Shown piece after piece: positions 56,110 through 64,000 of a DNA stretch of 64,000 nucleotides. The notes beneath the pieces are model-generated. The model saw only the letters and a program-made list of their open reading frames with translations, searched no databases and was not told where the DNA came from. Source of the stretch: Algoriphagus aestuarii (GTDB taxonomy: Bacteria > Bacteroidota > Bacteroidia > Cytophagales > Cyclobacteriaceae); NCBI GenBank assembly GCA_017051695.1, contig JAFIDK010000001.1, positions 310,001 to 374,000 of the forward strand. The letters are read 5' to 3'. The first letter of the stretch is position 1, and every line of letters begins with the position of its first letter. Position numbers and translations under genes: made by a program.

Positions 56110-56690
56110 TTTTGTTATAATTTTTAATTCGAAAACGAATAGATTATAAATTTAGTTAATTTAATGCATATTTGACAAAATAAACTAGGTTACCGCTATG
56201 GGATAATTTATCGAAGAAATAGAAGCCTTATCTCTAATGATAAGTTATTTATAAAATTATGTAAAATTGGTAATTAGACTGAGATCTATATATTAGTTTA
56301 GAAAATTAATTTTTAAACCGTTTAATGTCCTTTTTAAATATCCTAAAGTAGTCTATTCGATTCAAATATTTTACTTTATAATTTAGGATGTGAAAGCAAT
56401 AAAATTAAGGCTAAACTAATTGTGGATTTGGCTTGAGACACAATCTTTACCGATCCAATAAAAGCCCCTCGATTCATTAGATAAAGGCTTGAGGATATAT
56501 AGAATACATCATCTGAAGCTGATTCTTAGTGACTTAAACGGATAATATATAATATAAGAGATATAAATTTTTCACATTTGCCAAATTTGATCAAAGCATC
56601 CAATTAGTCAAACTTTTTCTTAGTCCCATACCCATCAATTTTTGAAGTGATAAGTATTTATAACTAATTAAATATCGCAGAACCAAAATA
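56110..56690. other. AT-rich gap upstream of the propeller gene
   Basis: About 580 bp without a supported gene; it should contain the promoter of the propeller gene on the minus strand. No hairpin or repeat apart from the inverted repeat beginning at 56691. Confidence 0.4.
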
Positions 56691-56756
56691 AATAATTGAA
56701 GTAGGGAAAATAGATAATATTAAAAAATACTTTCACTTTTCCAAACTTCAATTATT
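56691..56756 (-). repeat. 20-bp inverted repeat downstream of the peptide gene
   Basis: Left arm AATAATTGAAGTAGGGAAAA (56691-56710) and right arm TTTTCCAAACTTCAATTATT (56737-56756) pair at 18 of 20 positions around a 26-nt AT-rich loop. It begins 23 bp after the stop of the cysteine-rich peptide gene. It may be that gene's terminator or an mRNA-stabilising 3' structure. It lacks a clean T run, so the terminator reading is uncertain. Confidence 0.65.
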
Positions 56757-56779
56757 TCAGAACTATCGGAAATTATTTT

Positions 56780-57061
56780 CTAGGCTGGGCAAGCTACAAA
56801 AGGACTCAAGCTGCAAGTATCCAGCTCATTACAAGACTTCTTACAACAATAAGTGTTATTGGAAGGGTTTGAAGCTAAAGTATAGTATTTACAATCCGCT
56901 GGGTCACTTCCTGCAATTGCATTTTCCAATGCCGCTTCCACCTCGACATATTCAGTCTCTGTGAAAGAACCGAGACTCATACCCGCCCAGGCAAGGCAGA
57001 CCAATACAATTACAGAAGCAATTCCGCTTCTCATCCGAAAATTAACTAGCTTTTTGAACAT
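56780..57061 (-). CDS. Secreted six-cysteine peptide (NVEALA-like)
   Basis: 93 residues: basic N-terminus, hydrophobic export segment (about 13-32), then a short acidic propeptide-like stretch F-T-E-T-E-Y-V-E-V-E-A-A-L-E-N-A-I-A-G and a mature part with six cysteines (57, 72, 73, 77, 83, 91). The layout recalls the NVEALA family of small Bacteroidota peptides found beside propeller lipoproteins. A second ATG at codon 10 is possible. The cysteines could form three disulfides after export. Role as signal, bacteriocin or adhesin component is unknown. Confidence 0.7.
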   Translation of the reverse strand: MFKKLVNFRMRSGIASVIVLVCLAWAGMSLGSFTETEYVEVEAALENAIAGSDPADCKYYTLASNPSNNTYCCKKSCNELDTCSLSPFVACPA

Positions 57062-57450
57062 GGTTTTTGAAATTTATGGTTAACTAAAATAATATGTAAT
57101 TCTGTTTCGGAAAAACCAACCATTTTATTCTTCCCCTAAAAACGCTTGAAAAATGCGCTCGAAAAATGGTTTTTTTAACTATAAATCAAATACTTGAGGA
57201 AGTAAAAAAAAAAATCTGAATCAACAAAGAAAAATCAAAAAAAAATTTCGATTAATTAATTTTATCAGAATAAGTATCCTAGGTAATGAATATTTTTCAT
57301 TATCTGATTCTAGAAGTAAAACCTATCTTCATAATTAAAAACTTAGATAATCCTACAATCATTTTGGTATCTCGGCCTAGGCCTATAGTTCTTTTTTATA
57401 TCTATACCCTCTTCTCAACTGCGGACCGCATAATCAAGATTTAACTTCCT
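57062..57450. promoter_or_regulatory. Gap between the peptide gene and the tra block
   Basis: 389 bp, AT-rich. It must hold the promoter of the peptide gene (leftward). AACCATTTT near 57118 and AAAATGGTT near 57164 form a loose inverted pair. No gene seen. Confidence 0.35.
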
Positions 57451-58233
57451 TCATCGAGGTAAAGATTGACTTTTGTTTATATCTCCGTCAAATTTCTTTA
57501 ATTCCATGTCATAAAACTGGATTTTCTTAAACTGAGGATCGGCCTCAATCATTACCGGCTGCCCGGTCTCCAAATTTACCATTTGGGTATTTACCCGGCT
57601 TAAGCTAGAAATAAGTAGTTCCTTTTCCTGAGCATTTACCAGCTCTTTGATCGGGAATCTGCTCTGTTCGGATTCTAAGTTGAAGCCATAGTTCTGGTAG
57701 AATTTCTTGAAGGCATAATTTCCATCCTCGGTCCTTTGATCGAAATCCAGCTTGATCCAAATGTTCTTGTTTCTCTTTGGGGCTTCGACAGATATTTCAT
57801 TGCCTTCCCTATCAAACTCAAAAATTGTCCGCGATTTGGACTCGCGAAGAATCTTAAAGCCTTTGATTTCCTGATTTAGATAGGGATTTATTAGAATGGC
57901 TTCCTTTTCATCCAAGGCCAAGTTTAAGTTGTTATACAAATTATGGCTCGCTTGATGCTGATTGGCTATTCTATCAAAGTAAGAATAGGAAAGATAAAGT
58001 TTGACTTCAGGCCTGGAGGAAAAGTCTTTTCCGGTTGCTCCATCATAGGATCTCAGCAGGTAGCCTTTTGCATAGAGGTCGTATGAACCGTAAACATTGA
58101 TCTTATTCCTCACATTCTCGCCGACGATTTTGAAAGCCTCCTCTGTGTTGGACACAATCGTTTCCTCCCTCCTTATTCCCATATCATCAATAAAGCTCAA
58201 AGTAAACTTGTCTGTCAGGATAGACTTCTTCAA
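57451..58233 (-). CDS. Unknown protein at the distal end of the transfer operon
   Basis: 260 residues, soluble, no signal peptide. Near the C-terminus, V-N-A-Q-E-K-E-L-L-I-S-S-L...V-N-L-E-T-G-Q-P-V-M-I-E-A-D-P-Q-F-K-K-I-Q-F-Y-D is faintly like the DUF3945-type repeats of conjugative-element proteins, but the match is weak. It is 9 bp from the next upstream gene and continues the leftward tra run. Probably a transfer accessory protein; not recognised. Confidence 0.6.
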   Translation of the reverse strand: MKKSILTDKFTLSFIDDMGIRREETIVSNTEEAFKIVGENVRNKINVYGSYDLYAKGYLLRSYDGATGKDFSSRPEVKLYLSYSYFDRIANQHQASHNLYNNLNLALDEKEAILINPYLNQEIKGFKILRESKSRTIFEFDREGNEISVEAPKRNKNIWIKLDFDQRTEDGNYAFKKFYQNYGFNLESEQSRFPIKELVNAQEKELLISSLSRVNTQMVNLETGQPVMIEADPQFKKIQFYDMELKKFDGDINKSQSLPR

Positions 58234-58242
58234 AACAGAAGC

Positions 58243-58557
58243 TCATCTGAGCAAAATATAGGCTTCCTTTGACGTCACGTCATTTCCTTTTCCATATGGA
58301 AAAGGAAATGTGTTAAAGATCTGGTCGTTATGGGTGACTTTTCCGCTAGCCAGAAAATAATTGTAAGGCTTCAAAGATCTTAAAAAATTCAGCTCATAGT
58401 TAAATTTGTCCTTTTCCAGAATTCCATCCTTTTGCCTAGCAATAAAATCGGCTGAAACTCCAATTTTAAAGAACTCTTGTGGCTCAGAAACCTTAGCTTC
58501 CAAGGCAACATTTAACGAAGTGCCAAAACCGAGGAATTCAAGATTATTATTCTCCAT
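58243..58557 (-). CDS. Unknown small transfer-operon protein
   Basis: 104 residues from the ATG at 58557; an ATG 15 bp upstream is also in frame. It begins M-E-N-N-N-L-E-F-L-G-F-G-T and is soluble, with mixed alpha/beta character. It sits between two other unrecognised genes of the same strand. No family recognised. Confidence 0.55.
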   Translation of the reverse strand: MENNNLEFLGFGTSLNVALEAKVSEPQEFFKIGVSADFIARQKDGILEKDKFNYELNFLRSLKPYNYFLASGKVTHNDQIFNTFPFPYGKGNDVTSKEAYILLR

Positions 58558-58596
58558 AATTTTGAGTGACAACCGTTTAAATATAGCAAAACCATA

Positions 58597-59274
58597 TTAA
58601 TCGAGGCCTTTCCAATGCAGTTGGTTAAGCTGATAAAATGACTCTGCTCCCTTCTGCTTAGGTTTAAATGTCCGGACAGTTTGAATGACCGCCTGCGAAA
58701 TGCAGTAGCTTCGAAGTGAAAAATTGAAAATCGATTCCTTCGAGAATTTATTCTTCTTTTGGTTTTTAAGCCGAACACAATCATCGGATAAATAATACCT
58801 GCAGTCCCGATCATAAACTAGATCCTGAACTCTACAATCCATTACCCTTCCCAAAATCGAGGAACTGAAAACCGTATTCACCTTCGTTTTTGCAGGGATT
58901 TTCTCCAATGATTTTTTCAAAAGAACCTCATCAAACTTTGATCCCACAACTATAAAACCCGCCACCTCAAATGAAATTCTTGCCTTATACTGGTTGACAA
59001 AAAAGATCATTGAAGCATAGGAATCCGAGACAAAAACCGACTTTATAGTCTCCGAAATATTGAGGCATGAAATACCATAGGATGCGCGTTTGCTTCGGTA
59101 AAGGCTGAGCACTTCATTATCTACAACTCCCCCATCTTGATCAAAAAAATCGAAAAGAATTTGTCCCTTCTCGTCCTGGATGGCATTCCTAGAAAAGAGA
59201 CGTTGAATATCCAATTCAACGCCTTTATAAGTTAAAATATCAAATGTCCCTTTCCTTGTCATTGTCTTGCTCAC
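58597..59274 (-). CDS. Unknown protein, possibly degenerate toprim-like
   Basis: 225 residues, five or more cysteines, soluble. The segment S-V-F-V-S-D-S-Y-A-S-M-I-F-F (about 79-92) followed by A-K-T-K-V-N-T-V-F-S-S-S-I-L-G-R resembles the layout of Toprim_2 domains of mobile-element primases, but the acidic residues that would bind metal are not convincingly placed. Its start overlaps the end of the DUF4099-like gene by 35 bp, so it belongs to the same operon. Confidence 0.5.
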   Translation of the reverse strand: MSKTMTRKGTFDILTYKGVELDIQRLFSRNAIQDEKGQILFDFFDQDGGVVDNEVLSLYRSKRASYGISCLNISETIKSVFVSDSYASMIFFVNQYKARISFEVAGFIVVGSKFDEVLLKKSLEKIPAKTKVNTVFSSSILGRVMDCRVQDLVYDRDCRYYLSDDCVRLKNQKKNKFSKESIFNFSLRSYCISQAVIQTVRTFKPKQKGAESFYQLNQLHWKGLD

Positions 59275-60169
59275 TATTTCGCATTCTTGGATTCTTTCCC
59301 TCCTCGGTATCGATACTGTTCAGTCGCTTGATTTTGTTGATATCAAAATCATCTCTGACTTCTTTGGGTAGGTTCGGATCTTCAGAAATTTTGGAATACT
59401 CCTCCTTGATATTGTTTAAATCCCAGACTGCATCCTTGTCATTCGGGTTCTTTGAAATCCTCCGCTCCACTTGTTTTTGAACTTCTTTGACGGCTTGTAA
59501 GTACCCTTCGCTATAGGATTTTTCCTCCTGATTTTTCTTACCTAACATTTTCCCAATACCAGTGATCAATAGGTATGAAAGTCCACAATCTATCAACACC
59601 GAAAGGACTAAACCCTTACTGTTGGATCGAATTCCTTTGGGAGAAGATGGTGAAAGCTGAAACTCTGTTCCATCGGCCAATTGCACGGTATCCCCTTCTT
59701 TATATTTCTTTTTTTGCTGAGGACTAAGCTTTTCTCCATTGACTTCCTGTGGAGCTTTGATATCCCTGGGATTGTAGGAAAGAAATTGCTTGGTTCTATG
59801 ATCATACTCTATAATCTCAGACTGGATATTGCCTTCCTTGTCCACATAACTTTTCTTCAAGTTTGCCAATTCCTTTTTGACCAATTGATTTCGTTCTGAT
59901 TCACTCAAGTTTGGATGAGCGCTTGCTTCTCTATAGACCGGGTCAATCCGCAATGCAGGCTTACCATCTTCGCCTCGAACAATTGATAGCCTTGCAGGTA
60001 ACTTATCAATCTGAATATTCTTTCCCTTCAAATCTTTCAACTCGACGATATCGGTCATTTTCCCATTTTTTAAAGCATGGATTTCTTTTTCTGGAATGGT
60101 AAATTTCCCGTCTTTGACGATTCCGAAAATTTCCAGATCCTTCATCGGTAATACATTTTGATTTCTCAT
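59240..60169 (-). CDS. DUF4099/DUF3945-type conjugative-element protein
   Basis: 309 residues. The first 70 residues (L-E-I-F-G-I-V-K-D-G, A-L-K-N-G-K-M-T-D-I-V) fit DUF4099, and A-R-L-S-I-V-R-G-E-D-G-K-P-A-L-R-I-D-P-V-Y-R-E, F-L-S-Y-N-P-R-D-I-K-A-P and P-K-G-I-R-S-N fit DUF3945. A single hydrophobic segment (about 185-207) could anchor it in the membrane, followed by a charged helical tail. Such proteins are found in Bacteroidota conjugative elements near the mobilisation genes; their exact function is unclear. It is 4 bp from the M23 peptidase gene. Confidence 0.75.
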   Translation of the reverse strand: MRNQNVLPMKDLEIFGIVKDGKFTIPEKEIHALKNGKMTDIVELKDLKGKNIQIDKLPARLSIVRGEDGKPALRIDPVYREASAHPNLSESERNQLVKKELANLKKSYVDKEGNIQSEIIEYDHRTKQFLSYNPRDIKAPQEVNGEKLSPQQKKKYKEGDTVQLADGTEFQLSPSSPKGIRSNSKGLVLSVLIDCGLSYLLITGIGKMLGKKNQEEKSYSEGYLQAVKEVQKQVERRISKNPNDKDAVWDLNNIKEEYSKISEDPNLPKEVRDDFDINKIKRLNSIDTEEGKNPRMRNSEQDNDKERDI

Positions 60170-60173
60170 GGTA

Positions 60174-60806
60174 TTATTGGTTTGATAAAAATTGAATTAA
60201 CTCATTTTTGGTAGACAGCTTGGATAGCATCTGAATGAATAATGCGGGATTGATGTATTCGGCCCCCTTTTTAATTGTCACATGGAGATGATCCCCAGTT
60301 GCCTTCCCGGTACTTCCAGAAATCCCAATCACTGATCCAGGTAAAACACTTTCATTCTTTGTCACCCAGATTTGGGAAAGATGGCCGTAAACAGCTTCAT
60401 ATTTTCCATGTTGGACTTTGATAAAATTCCCCAGAAGCGGATCATGGCCAACAGAAGAAACTTTCCCAAGCAACATGGAATAGACCTTTGAGTGATTGGC
60501 TTTTAAATCAATCCCTCGATGGAATTTTCTTTCTCCCGAAAATGGATCGGATCGGTAGCCATAAGTTGAAGTCATTAAGAAACCTTCAAGAGGAAGCGAG
60601 GCAAGCAATACCCTGCTTTCTTTTTCTATAGGATTGGCCACGAGGGAAAAATATTCTTTATCAATTCCTTCTTTTTTCGACAATACCAATTTAGATTGAT
60701 TCACTTTTACCGCAGGTAATTCCTTCTGAAATTCAATTGAATTAAACTGAGGATATGCCTCCTGGACCACAAAAAGAAAAATGATGATGATTGTTAATCT
60801 TGTCAT
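60174..60806 (-). CDS. M23 (LytM-type) peptidase of the transfer system
   Basis: 210 residues with a signal peptide (about 1-19) and a C-terminal M23 domain containing Y-G-Y-R-S-D-P-F...F-H-R-G-I-D and T-G-D-H-L-H-V-T, which supply the zinc ligands His, Asp and His. It would cut peptidoglycan cross-links so that the conjugation apparatus can cross the wall. It lies between the coupling ATPase and the DUF4099-type gene with spacers of 11 and 4 bp. Confidence 0.88.
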   Translation of the reverse strand: MTRLTIIIIFLFVVQEAYPQFNSIEFQKELPAVKVNQSKLVLSKKEGIDKEYFSLVANPIEKESRVLLASLPLEGFLMTSTYGYRSDPFSGERKFHRGIDLKANHSKVYSMLLGKVSSVGHDPLLGNFIKVQHGKYEAVYGHLSQIWVTKNESVLPGSVIGISGSTGKATGDHLHVTIKKGAEYINPALFIQMLSKLSTKNELIQFLSNQ

Positions 60807-60817
60807 TATTAAATAGC

Positions 60818-62809
60818 CTATTCTACCGGTGTCATTTCGCGATGCTTTTCAATAATCTCCGTCACTTGGTTATGAATTTTCTCAAAATGCTTAGTTAGAA
60901 TCTCTTCCTTTTTCCCCTTGAAGTCATAGTATTTCGGAGTAGTTCGATAAGAGCTTTCTTCCTGCTTTATTTCCTTCCTATTGAGATTTACTCGGCAATG
61001 GACATTGGAAGTCTTATACTTTCCATCGAATTGGGTTCCCTCGGTGGCAATGATTCCCGCGATTTCTCCTGTATGCATGGAAGCTATTTTCCCAGCCGGA
61101 ATAAGCGGCTCGTATTTTTCACTATAAGAAACCGAAGTCCTATCCCGATCTATAGACAGGCTTTGGCCAAGCTGCTTGCGTTTGCCAAACATCATTTCCA
61201 ACCAGGACAAAGTATCCTTGTGTCGTACTGAACCACAAAGGACATTTCCGATCACCGAAGTCATGGTTGAGGCAGTTTCTTTGCCTTGCAGTTGGTTCAA
61301 TTGGGGCAATTCCTGGAGTCCTAACAACACCGCAACTTTATTACTCCTAGCTGTAGAAATCAGGTTTTCGATTTTGTGGATATAGAAAGTTGGGGCCTCA
61401 TCTGCAATCAAGGCTGTTGGCAGATTTCCTTTGGTATTAATCAATCTAGTCAGCCGATTGATGATCACCGAGTAGCAAGTTCCTGTGATACTTTGGGTTT
61501 CTGTACTGTTTGCCAACACTAAAATGGATGGGGAATTTGGATCTGAGATTTTAAGATCAAAATCATCTCCACTGAACACCCAAGCGGTTTCTTTTGTATT
61601 CAGCCGAGAGAGGAAAATTTTCAGAGTTCCAACTTGGCCTTCCAGCTGCTTGAACACCCTTTTTTCATAGGCACTGCGAAAAGGAGATACCATGGATCTT
61701 AGCTCCGGATGTTTGGTCAGGCAGTTAAAAATATCCTCATAGTCTCTATTCAGGAAATCCAACACATGAGCAAAAGTCGAGTACTTCCCATCTTCATACC
61801 TTGATACAAAAAAGATACAGGCTGAGAGAAAATTAATCGCTGACTGCTCAAAGAATCGGTCTGCCCCACCTGAAGAATCCGATTTTTGAAGTGATTGAAA
61901 AATCGCCTCTGCGGTTTCGGAAGCATTGGCAACGGTTTTAATATATCTCCTATTGATTGGATTGATCCTTCTGGAGTATTCCACTTCGTCCAGATTGATC
62001 ACATGGAATTTGAAATTCGAGTTTTTCTTTTTGTCTTGTGCCTTTAAATAGTGGAAATAGGCGATCTGTGCCAAATCAGGAAACTTGAAATCATACAGGC
62101 ACATGGTAAACCCTTTTCCTATCATTTGACGAATAAATGGATTGATCACGCCAAAGGATTTTCCAGAGCCGGGAGTTCCGATTACAAACGTCCCCCTAAA
62201 AGGATTTACCAAATTGATCCAGCCTTTATGGACTTTCCCTCTGTAATAGAATTTCATAGGGATATTGACCGAAAAGGGATTCTCCAACTTCTTTTTGTCT
62301 TGAAGAAATGATTCACCCTCGATATTCCATTCGTCCTTGCCCAATCCCGATTTGATCATTTTGGACACATTATCCAATGAAGTATGGATGAGAACGGATC
62401 CGATCAAAGTGCACAGAATATAAGCTAAGCTTTCAATGGATGTCAAATCGAAAACCAGAAATGAATCCTCCAATGTGTAGATGTAGACCGATCCAAAAAA
62501 CAGGATCAGTCCCATTGCCAAGGGAAAAATGATATGTCCTTTTGGATTTAGACCAAGGTTCTTTTTGGATTTTGTCCCGATAGCAGCAAGGCAAATTGCA
62601 ATTAGGATGGCGATTTTCCCAAATAGGACACTTTGATAGATTTTCAGATTAAGGAGTTTGTCAAAAAGCGGGAAAAGAAATCTCCCTACCTCTTCCATTT
62701 CCATCAACTTCGGAGCATAGACAAACATTAAAATGTCCATGAACACCATCAGATAAACGATGAATTGAAATGTACTATGAAGGCTTTTTAACTCTCTTTT
62801 CTCATTCAT
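60818..62809 (-). CDS. Type IV coupling ATPase (MobC/TraG-like)
   Basis: 663-residue VirD4-family protein that hands the relaxase-DNA complex to the secretion channel. N-terminal membrane part with four helices (about 12-32, 58-78, 92-112, 122-142), Walker A G-T-P-G-S-G-K-S (211-218), Walker B A-L-I-A-D-E-A-P, and the late G-L-Q-E-L-P-Q-L segment. The topology and the length fit Bacteroidota MobC-type coupling proteins. The relaxase partner is not in the window. It is 12 bp from traN. Confidence 0.9.
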   Translation of the reverse strand: MNEKRELKSLHSTFQFIVYLMVFMDILMFVYAPKLMEMEEVGRFLFPLFDKLLNLKIYQSVLFGKIAILIAICLAAIGTKSKKNLGLNPKGHIIFPLAMGLILFFGSVYIYTLEDSFLVFDLTSIESLAYILCTLIGSVLIHTSLDNVSKMIKSGLGKDEWNIEGESFLQDKKKLENPFSVNIPMKFYYRGKVHKGWINLVNPFRGTFVIGTPGSGKSFGVINPFIRQMIGKGFTMCLYDFKFPDLAQIAYFHYLKAQDKKKNSNFKFHVINLDEVEYSRRINPINRRYIKTVANASETAEAIFQSLQKSDSSGGADRFFEQSAINFLSACIFFVSRYEDGKYSTFAHVLDFLNRDYEDIFNCLTKHPELRSMVSPFRSAYEKRVFKQLEGQVGTLKIFLSRLNTKETAWVFSGDDFDLKISDPNSPSILVLANSTETQSITGTCYSVIINRLTRLINTKGNLPTALIADEAPTFYIHKIENLISTARSNKVAVLLGLQELPQLNQLQGKETASTMTSVIGNVLCGSVRHKDTLSWLEMMFGKRKQLGQSLSIDRDRTSVSYSEKYEPLIPAGKIASMHTGEIAGIIATEGTQFDGKYKTSNVHCRVNLNRKEIKQEESSYRTTPKYYDFKGKKEEILTKHFEKIHNQVTEIIEKHREMTPVE

Positions 62810-62821
62810 TCCGCTCCTCTT

Positions 62822-63658
62822 TTAAAGTGTATCTGCATTCAGAAGATCAGAGTATTTGACCTGCATTTTGAGAGCCCTTCCACTGATTTGGGATTCCGTC
62901 AATTCGATGGTAAATACCTTGGAATTGGGAAAAGTCACTTTTTTGAAGACATAGATATTTCGATATTTCTTATCAAAGCTCTCTGTCGAAAAGAGCTGGT
63001 ATTCGGGTTCAATCTCGATGGACTGGACATTGGTGGCCTTGAGAATTCGCTTATCCTCAATCTTAAACCTAAGCTGGTCCAGATCAAACTTTAGGTTTGT
63101 TTTGTTTTTGAAGGAGATGTCCATAAAGATATAATCATCTACCGTGTAGATGTTGTTGACCTGCCCCGTGACTCCATACTGAGTGTTTTGAGTGATTTTA
63201 TTCTTCTTTTTATCCTTGAATGCTTCAGTTGCAAAAAATCGAAGCTCCTGATCGCTCATGGAGATCTCACCTACTTCCAATGGAGTCGTATTGATGGGCA
63301 GGATTTCAATCTGAGTTTTAAGCTGACGTTCGTCATACGCATACCAAAGATCATATTGGGCAATAAACTTCTGGCCTATAATGGTCACCACTCCAAGAGA
63401 TTTATTATATCCATTTAGATTGGCAACACTGTCCCGGACTGCTTTCACTCGAAACACATTTTCCAAGGGAATATCTCCGATCATATCATTGGTGGAAATA
63501 TCTACGTACTGGATCGGCTCCGGAGAAAGGAAATGGAGGGATATGTCCTCGTCAATGTAAACTCTGGGAAGCTGTGTTTTCAACAAGGTCCCATTTTGCT
63601 GGGCATTGGCCGAAATGGAAATCAGCCCAAGGAAGAAAATTATAAGTTTTAGTTTCAT
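62822..63658 (-). CDS. traN: Conjugative transposon protein TraN
   Basis: 278 residues, signal peptide ending A-N-A-Q, then a beta-rich DUF4138 domain with the typical features of TraN: an early Y-V-D-I-S-T-N-D-M-I-G segment, I-G-Q-K-F-I-A-Q-Y, and V-N-N-I-Y-T-V-D-D-Y-I-F-M-D-I-S-F-K-N-K-T. It is a probable outer/periplasmic component of the mating channel (VirB9-like). It is followed by the coupling protein and preceded by traM. Confidence 0.88.
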   Translation of the reverse strand: MKLKLIIFFLGLISISANAQQNGTLLKTQLPRVYIDEDISLHFLSPEPIQYVDISTNDMIGDIPLENVFRVKAVRDSVANLNGYNKSLGVVTIIGQKFIAQYDLWYAYDERQLKTQIEILPINTTPLEVGEISMSDQELRFFATEAFKDKKKNKITQNTQYGVTGQVNNIYTVDDYIFMDISFKNKTNLKFDLDQLRFKIEDKRILKATNVQSIEIEPEYQLFSTESFDKKYRNIYVFKKVTFPNSKVFTIELTESQISGRALKMQVKYSDLLNADTL

Positions 63659-63757
63659 CTGTTTATAGTTTGTTATTCAATGGTCAGATGGAATCTCGCA
63701 TGGTATGTAGTCATTCCATTGTGTGACTTTTTTAGTCATGCTCGATTTCATGGCGGA

Positions 63758-64000
63758 TCAGTTTTGGTTTTGAATCGTTTTTTCGTTTTCCTGCAATTCC
63801 TTGGGATCAATCAGATAGACAGAAGTTCCATATTTGATATTGGCCTTGTTCTTTTTGATCGTCTTGGAAACAGCCTGGGAAGTTGAGGTAAACATTTTCT
63901 GTAGGGCTGACATATACAGCTGGCTCAAATCATCTGAGTTTTGTTGCATGTTTATGCTCATTCCTCCCGTGGTACTGCTACCGAGGTCCTTAGAAAACTC
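63758..64000 (-). CDS. traM: Conjugative transposon protein TraM, C-terminal part (cut by window edge)
   Basis: The open frame continues through position 64000, so the start lies outside the window; 80 codons plus stop are visible. The tail N-K-A-N-I-K-Y-G-T-S-V-Y-L-I-D-P-K-E and its position just before traN fit the C-terminus of TraM, a VirB10-like channel protein. It is 99 bp upstream of the traN start. Confidence 0.7.
   Translation of the reverse strand, partial: EFSKDLGSSTTGGMSINMQQNSDDLSQLYMSALQKMFTSTSQAVSKTIKKNKANIKYGTSVYLIDPKELQENEKTIQNQN

Larger units (their letters stand above)
22093..64000. mobile_element. Probable integrative and conjugative element (left end to beyond window)
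   Basis: Backbone genes typical of Bacteroidota conjugative elements occur from ardC (25729) through radC (36769) and a 71-codon conserved gene (48514) to a leftward tra block (57451-64000) containing a coupling ATPase, M23 peptidase, TraN and TraM. Accessory cargo of different base composition lies between them. The left boundary is placed at the repeat-rich region near 22093-22506, just after the ars locus. The integrase, relaxase and right end are not in the window, so the boundary and the single-element interpretation are inference. Confidence 0.7.

Noticed and set aside
57375-57384. Perfect 10-bp palindrome GGCCTAGGCC
   Set aside because: Too short and unflanked by other signals; likely chance in noncoding DNA.

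Overview
The window looks like a Bacteroidota chromosome, probably a marine or algae-associated member of the Cyclobacteriaceae/Cytophagales. The evidence is two SusC/SusD pairs, many lipobox lipoproteins, a GH16 beta-agarase with a GH117 neoagarobiose hydrolase, a TPR-LuxR regulator and Bacteroidota-type conjugation genes (TraM, TraN, a DUF4099/DUF3945-type protein, a MobC/TraG-type coupling ATPase). Genes mostly lack Shine-Dalgarno sites and have A-rich leaders, as expected for this phylum. I see no rRNA, complete tRNA, CRISPR array or insertion sequence.

1-18,900: agar utilisation locus. A leftward eight-gene run (GH117, zinc alcohol dehydrogenase, short-chain dehydrogenase, aldehyde dehydrogenase, anhydrogalactonate cycloisomerase, galactose mutarotase, RhaT-like permease, GH16 beta-agarase) encodes agar cleavage and most of 3,6-anhydro-L-galactose catabolism. 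Diverging from it are a TPR-LuxR regulator and a SusC-SusD-surface lipoprotein operon that would import agaro-oligosaccharides. A nucleoside-hydrolase-like secreted protein closes the locus.

19,200-21,790: arsenic resistance. arsR and a three-gene operon (DUF6428-like, ArsC, ACR3) are each preceded by the same perfect 18-bp element, very likely the ArsR operator.

22,093-64,000 and beyond: a probable integrative and conjugative element (ICE) that runs off the right edge. Its left end is unusually repeat-rich: a terminator, a tRNA-3'-end-like palindrome, a 12-bp tandem repeat and a 9-bp-phased GTACGA array. No integrase is visible. Backbone genes (ardC, radC, a 71-codon gene, the tra block) alternate with cargo. 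Cargo A is a GC-richer TlpA-like/SusC/SusD operon plus an AT-rich LytS/LytR pair. Cargo B is a defence island: an AbiC-like protein, then a tightly overlapping operon of XRE regulator, HsdR, YhcG-type nuclease, HsdS, PrrC-like ATPase and HsdM, followed by an unrecognised protein with a HEPN-like motif. Cargo C is envelope-related: lipoproteins, a UPF0104 flippase-like protein with a GT39-like transferase, and a 6-bladed propeller lipoprotein next to a secreted six-cysteine peptide.

The most interesting leads are the PrrC-like ATPase and HEPN-like protein built into the restriction operon, two small membrane proteins almost identical in protein but strongly diverged at synonymous sites, the cysteine-rich peptide/propeller pair with a 20-bp inverted repeat, the phased GTACGA array, and an 18-bp noncoding motif found where backbone meets cargo.
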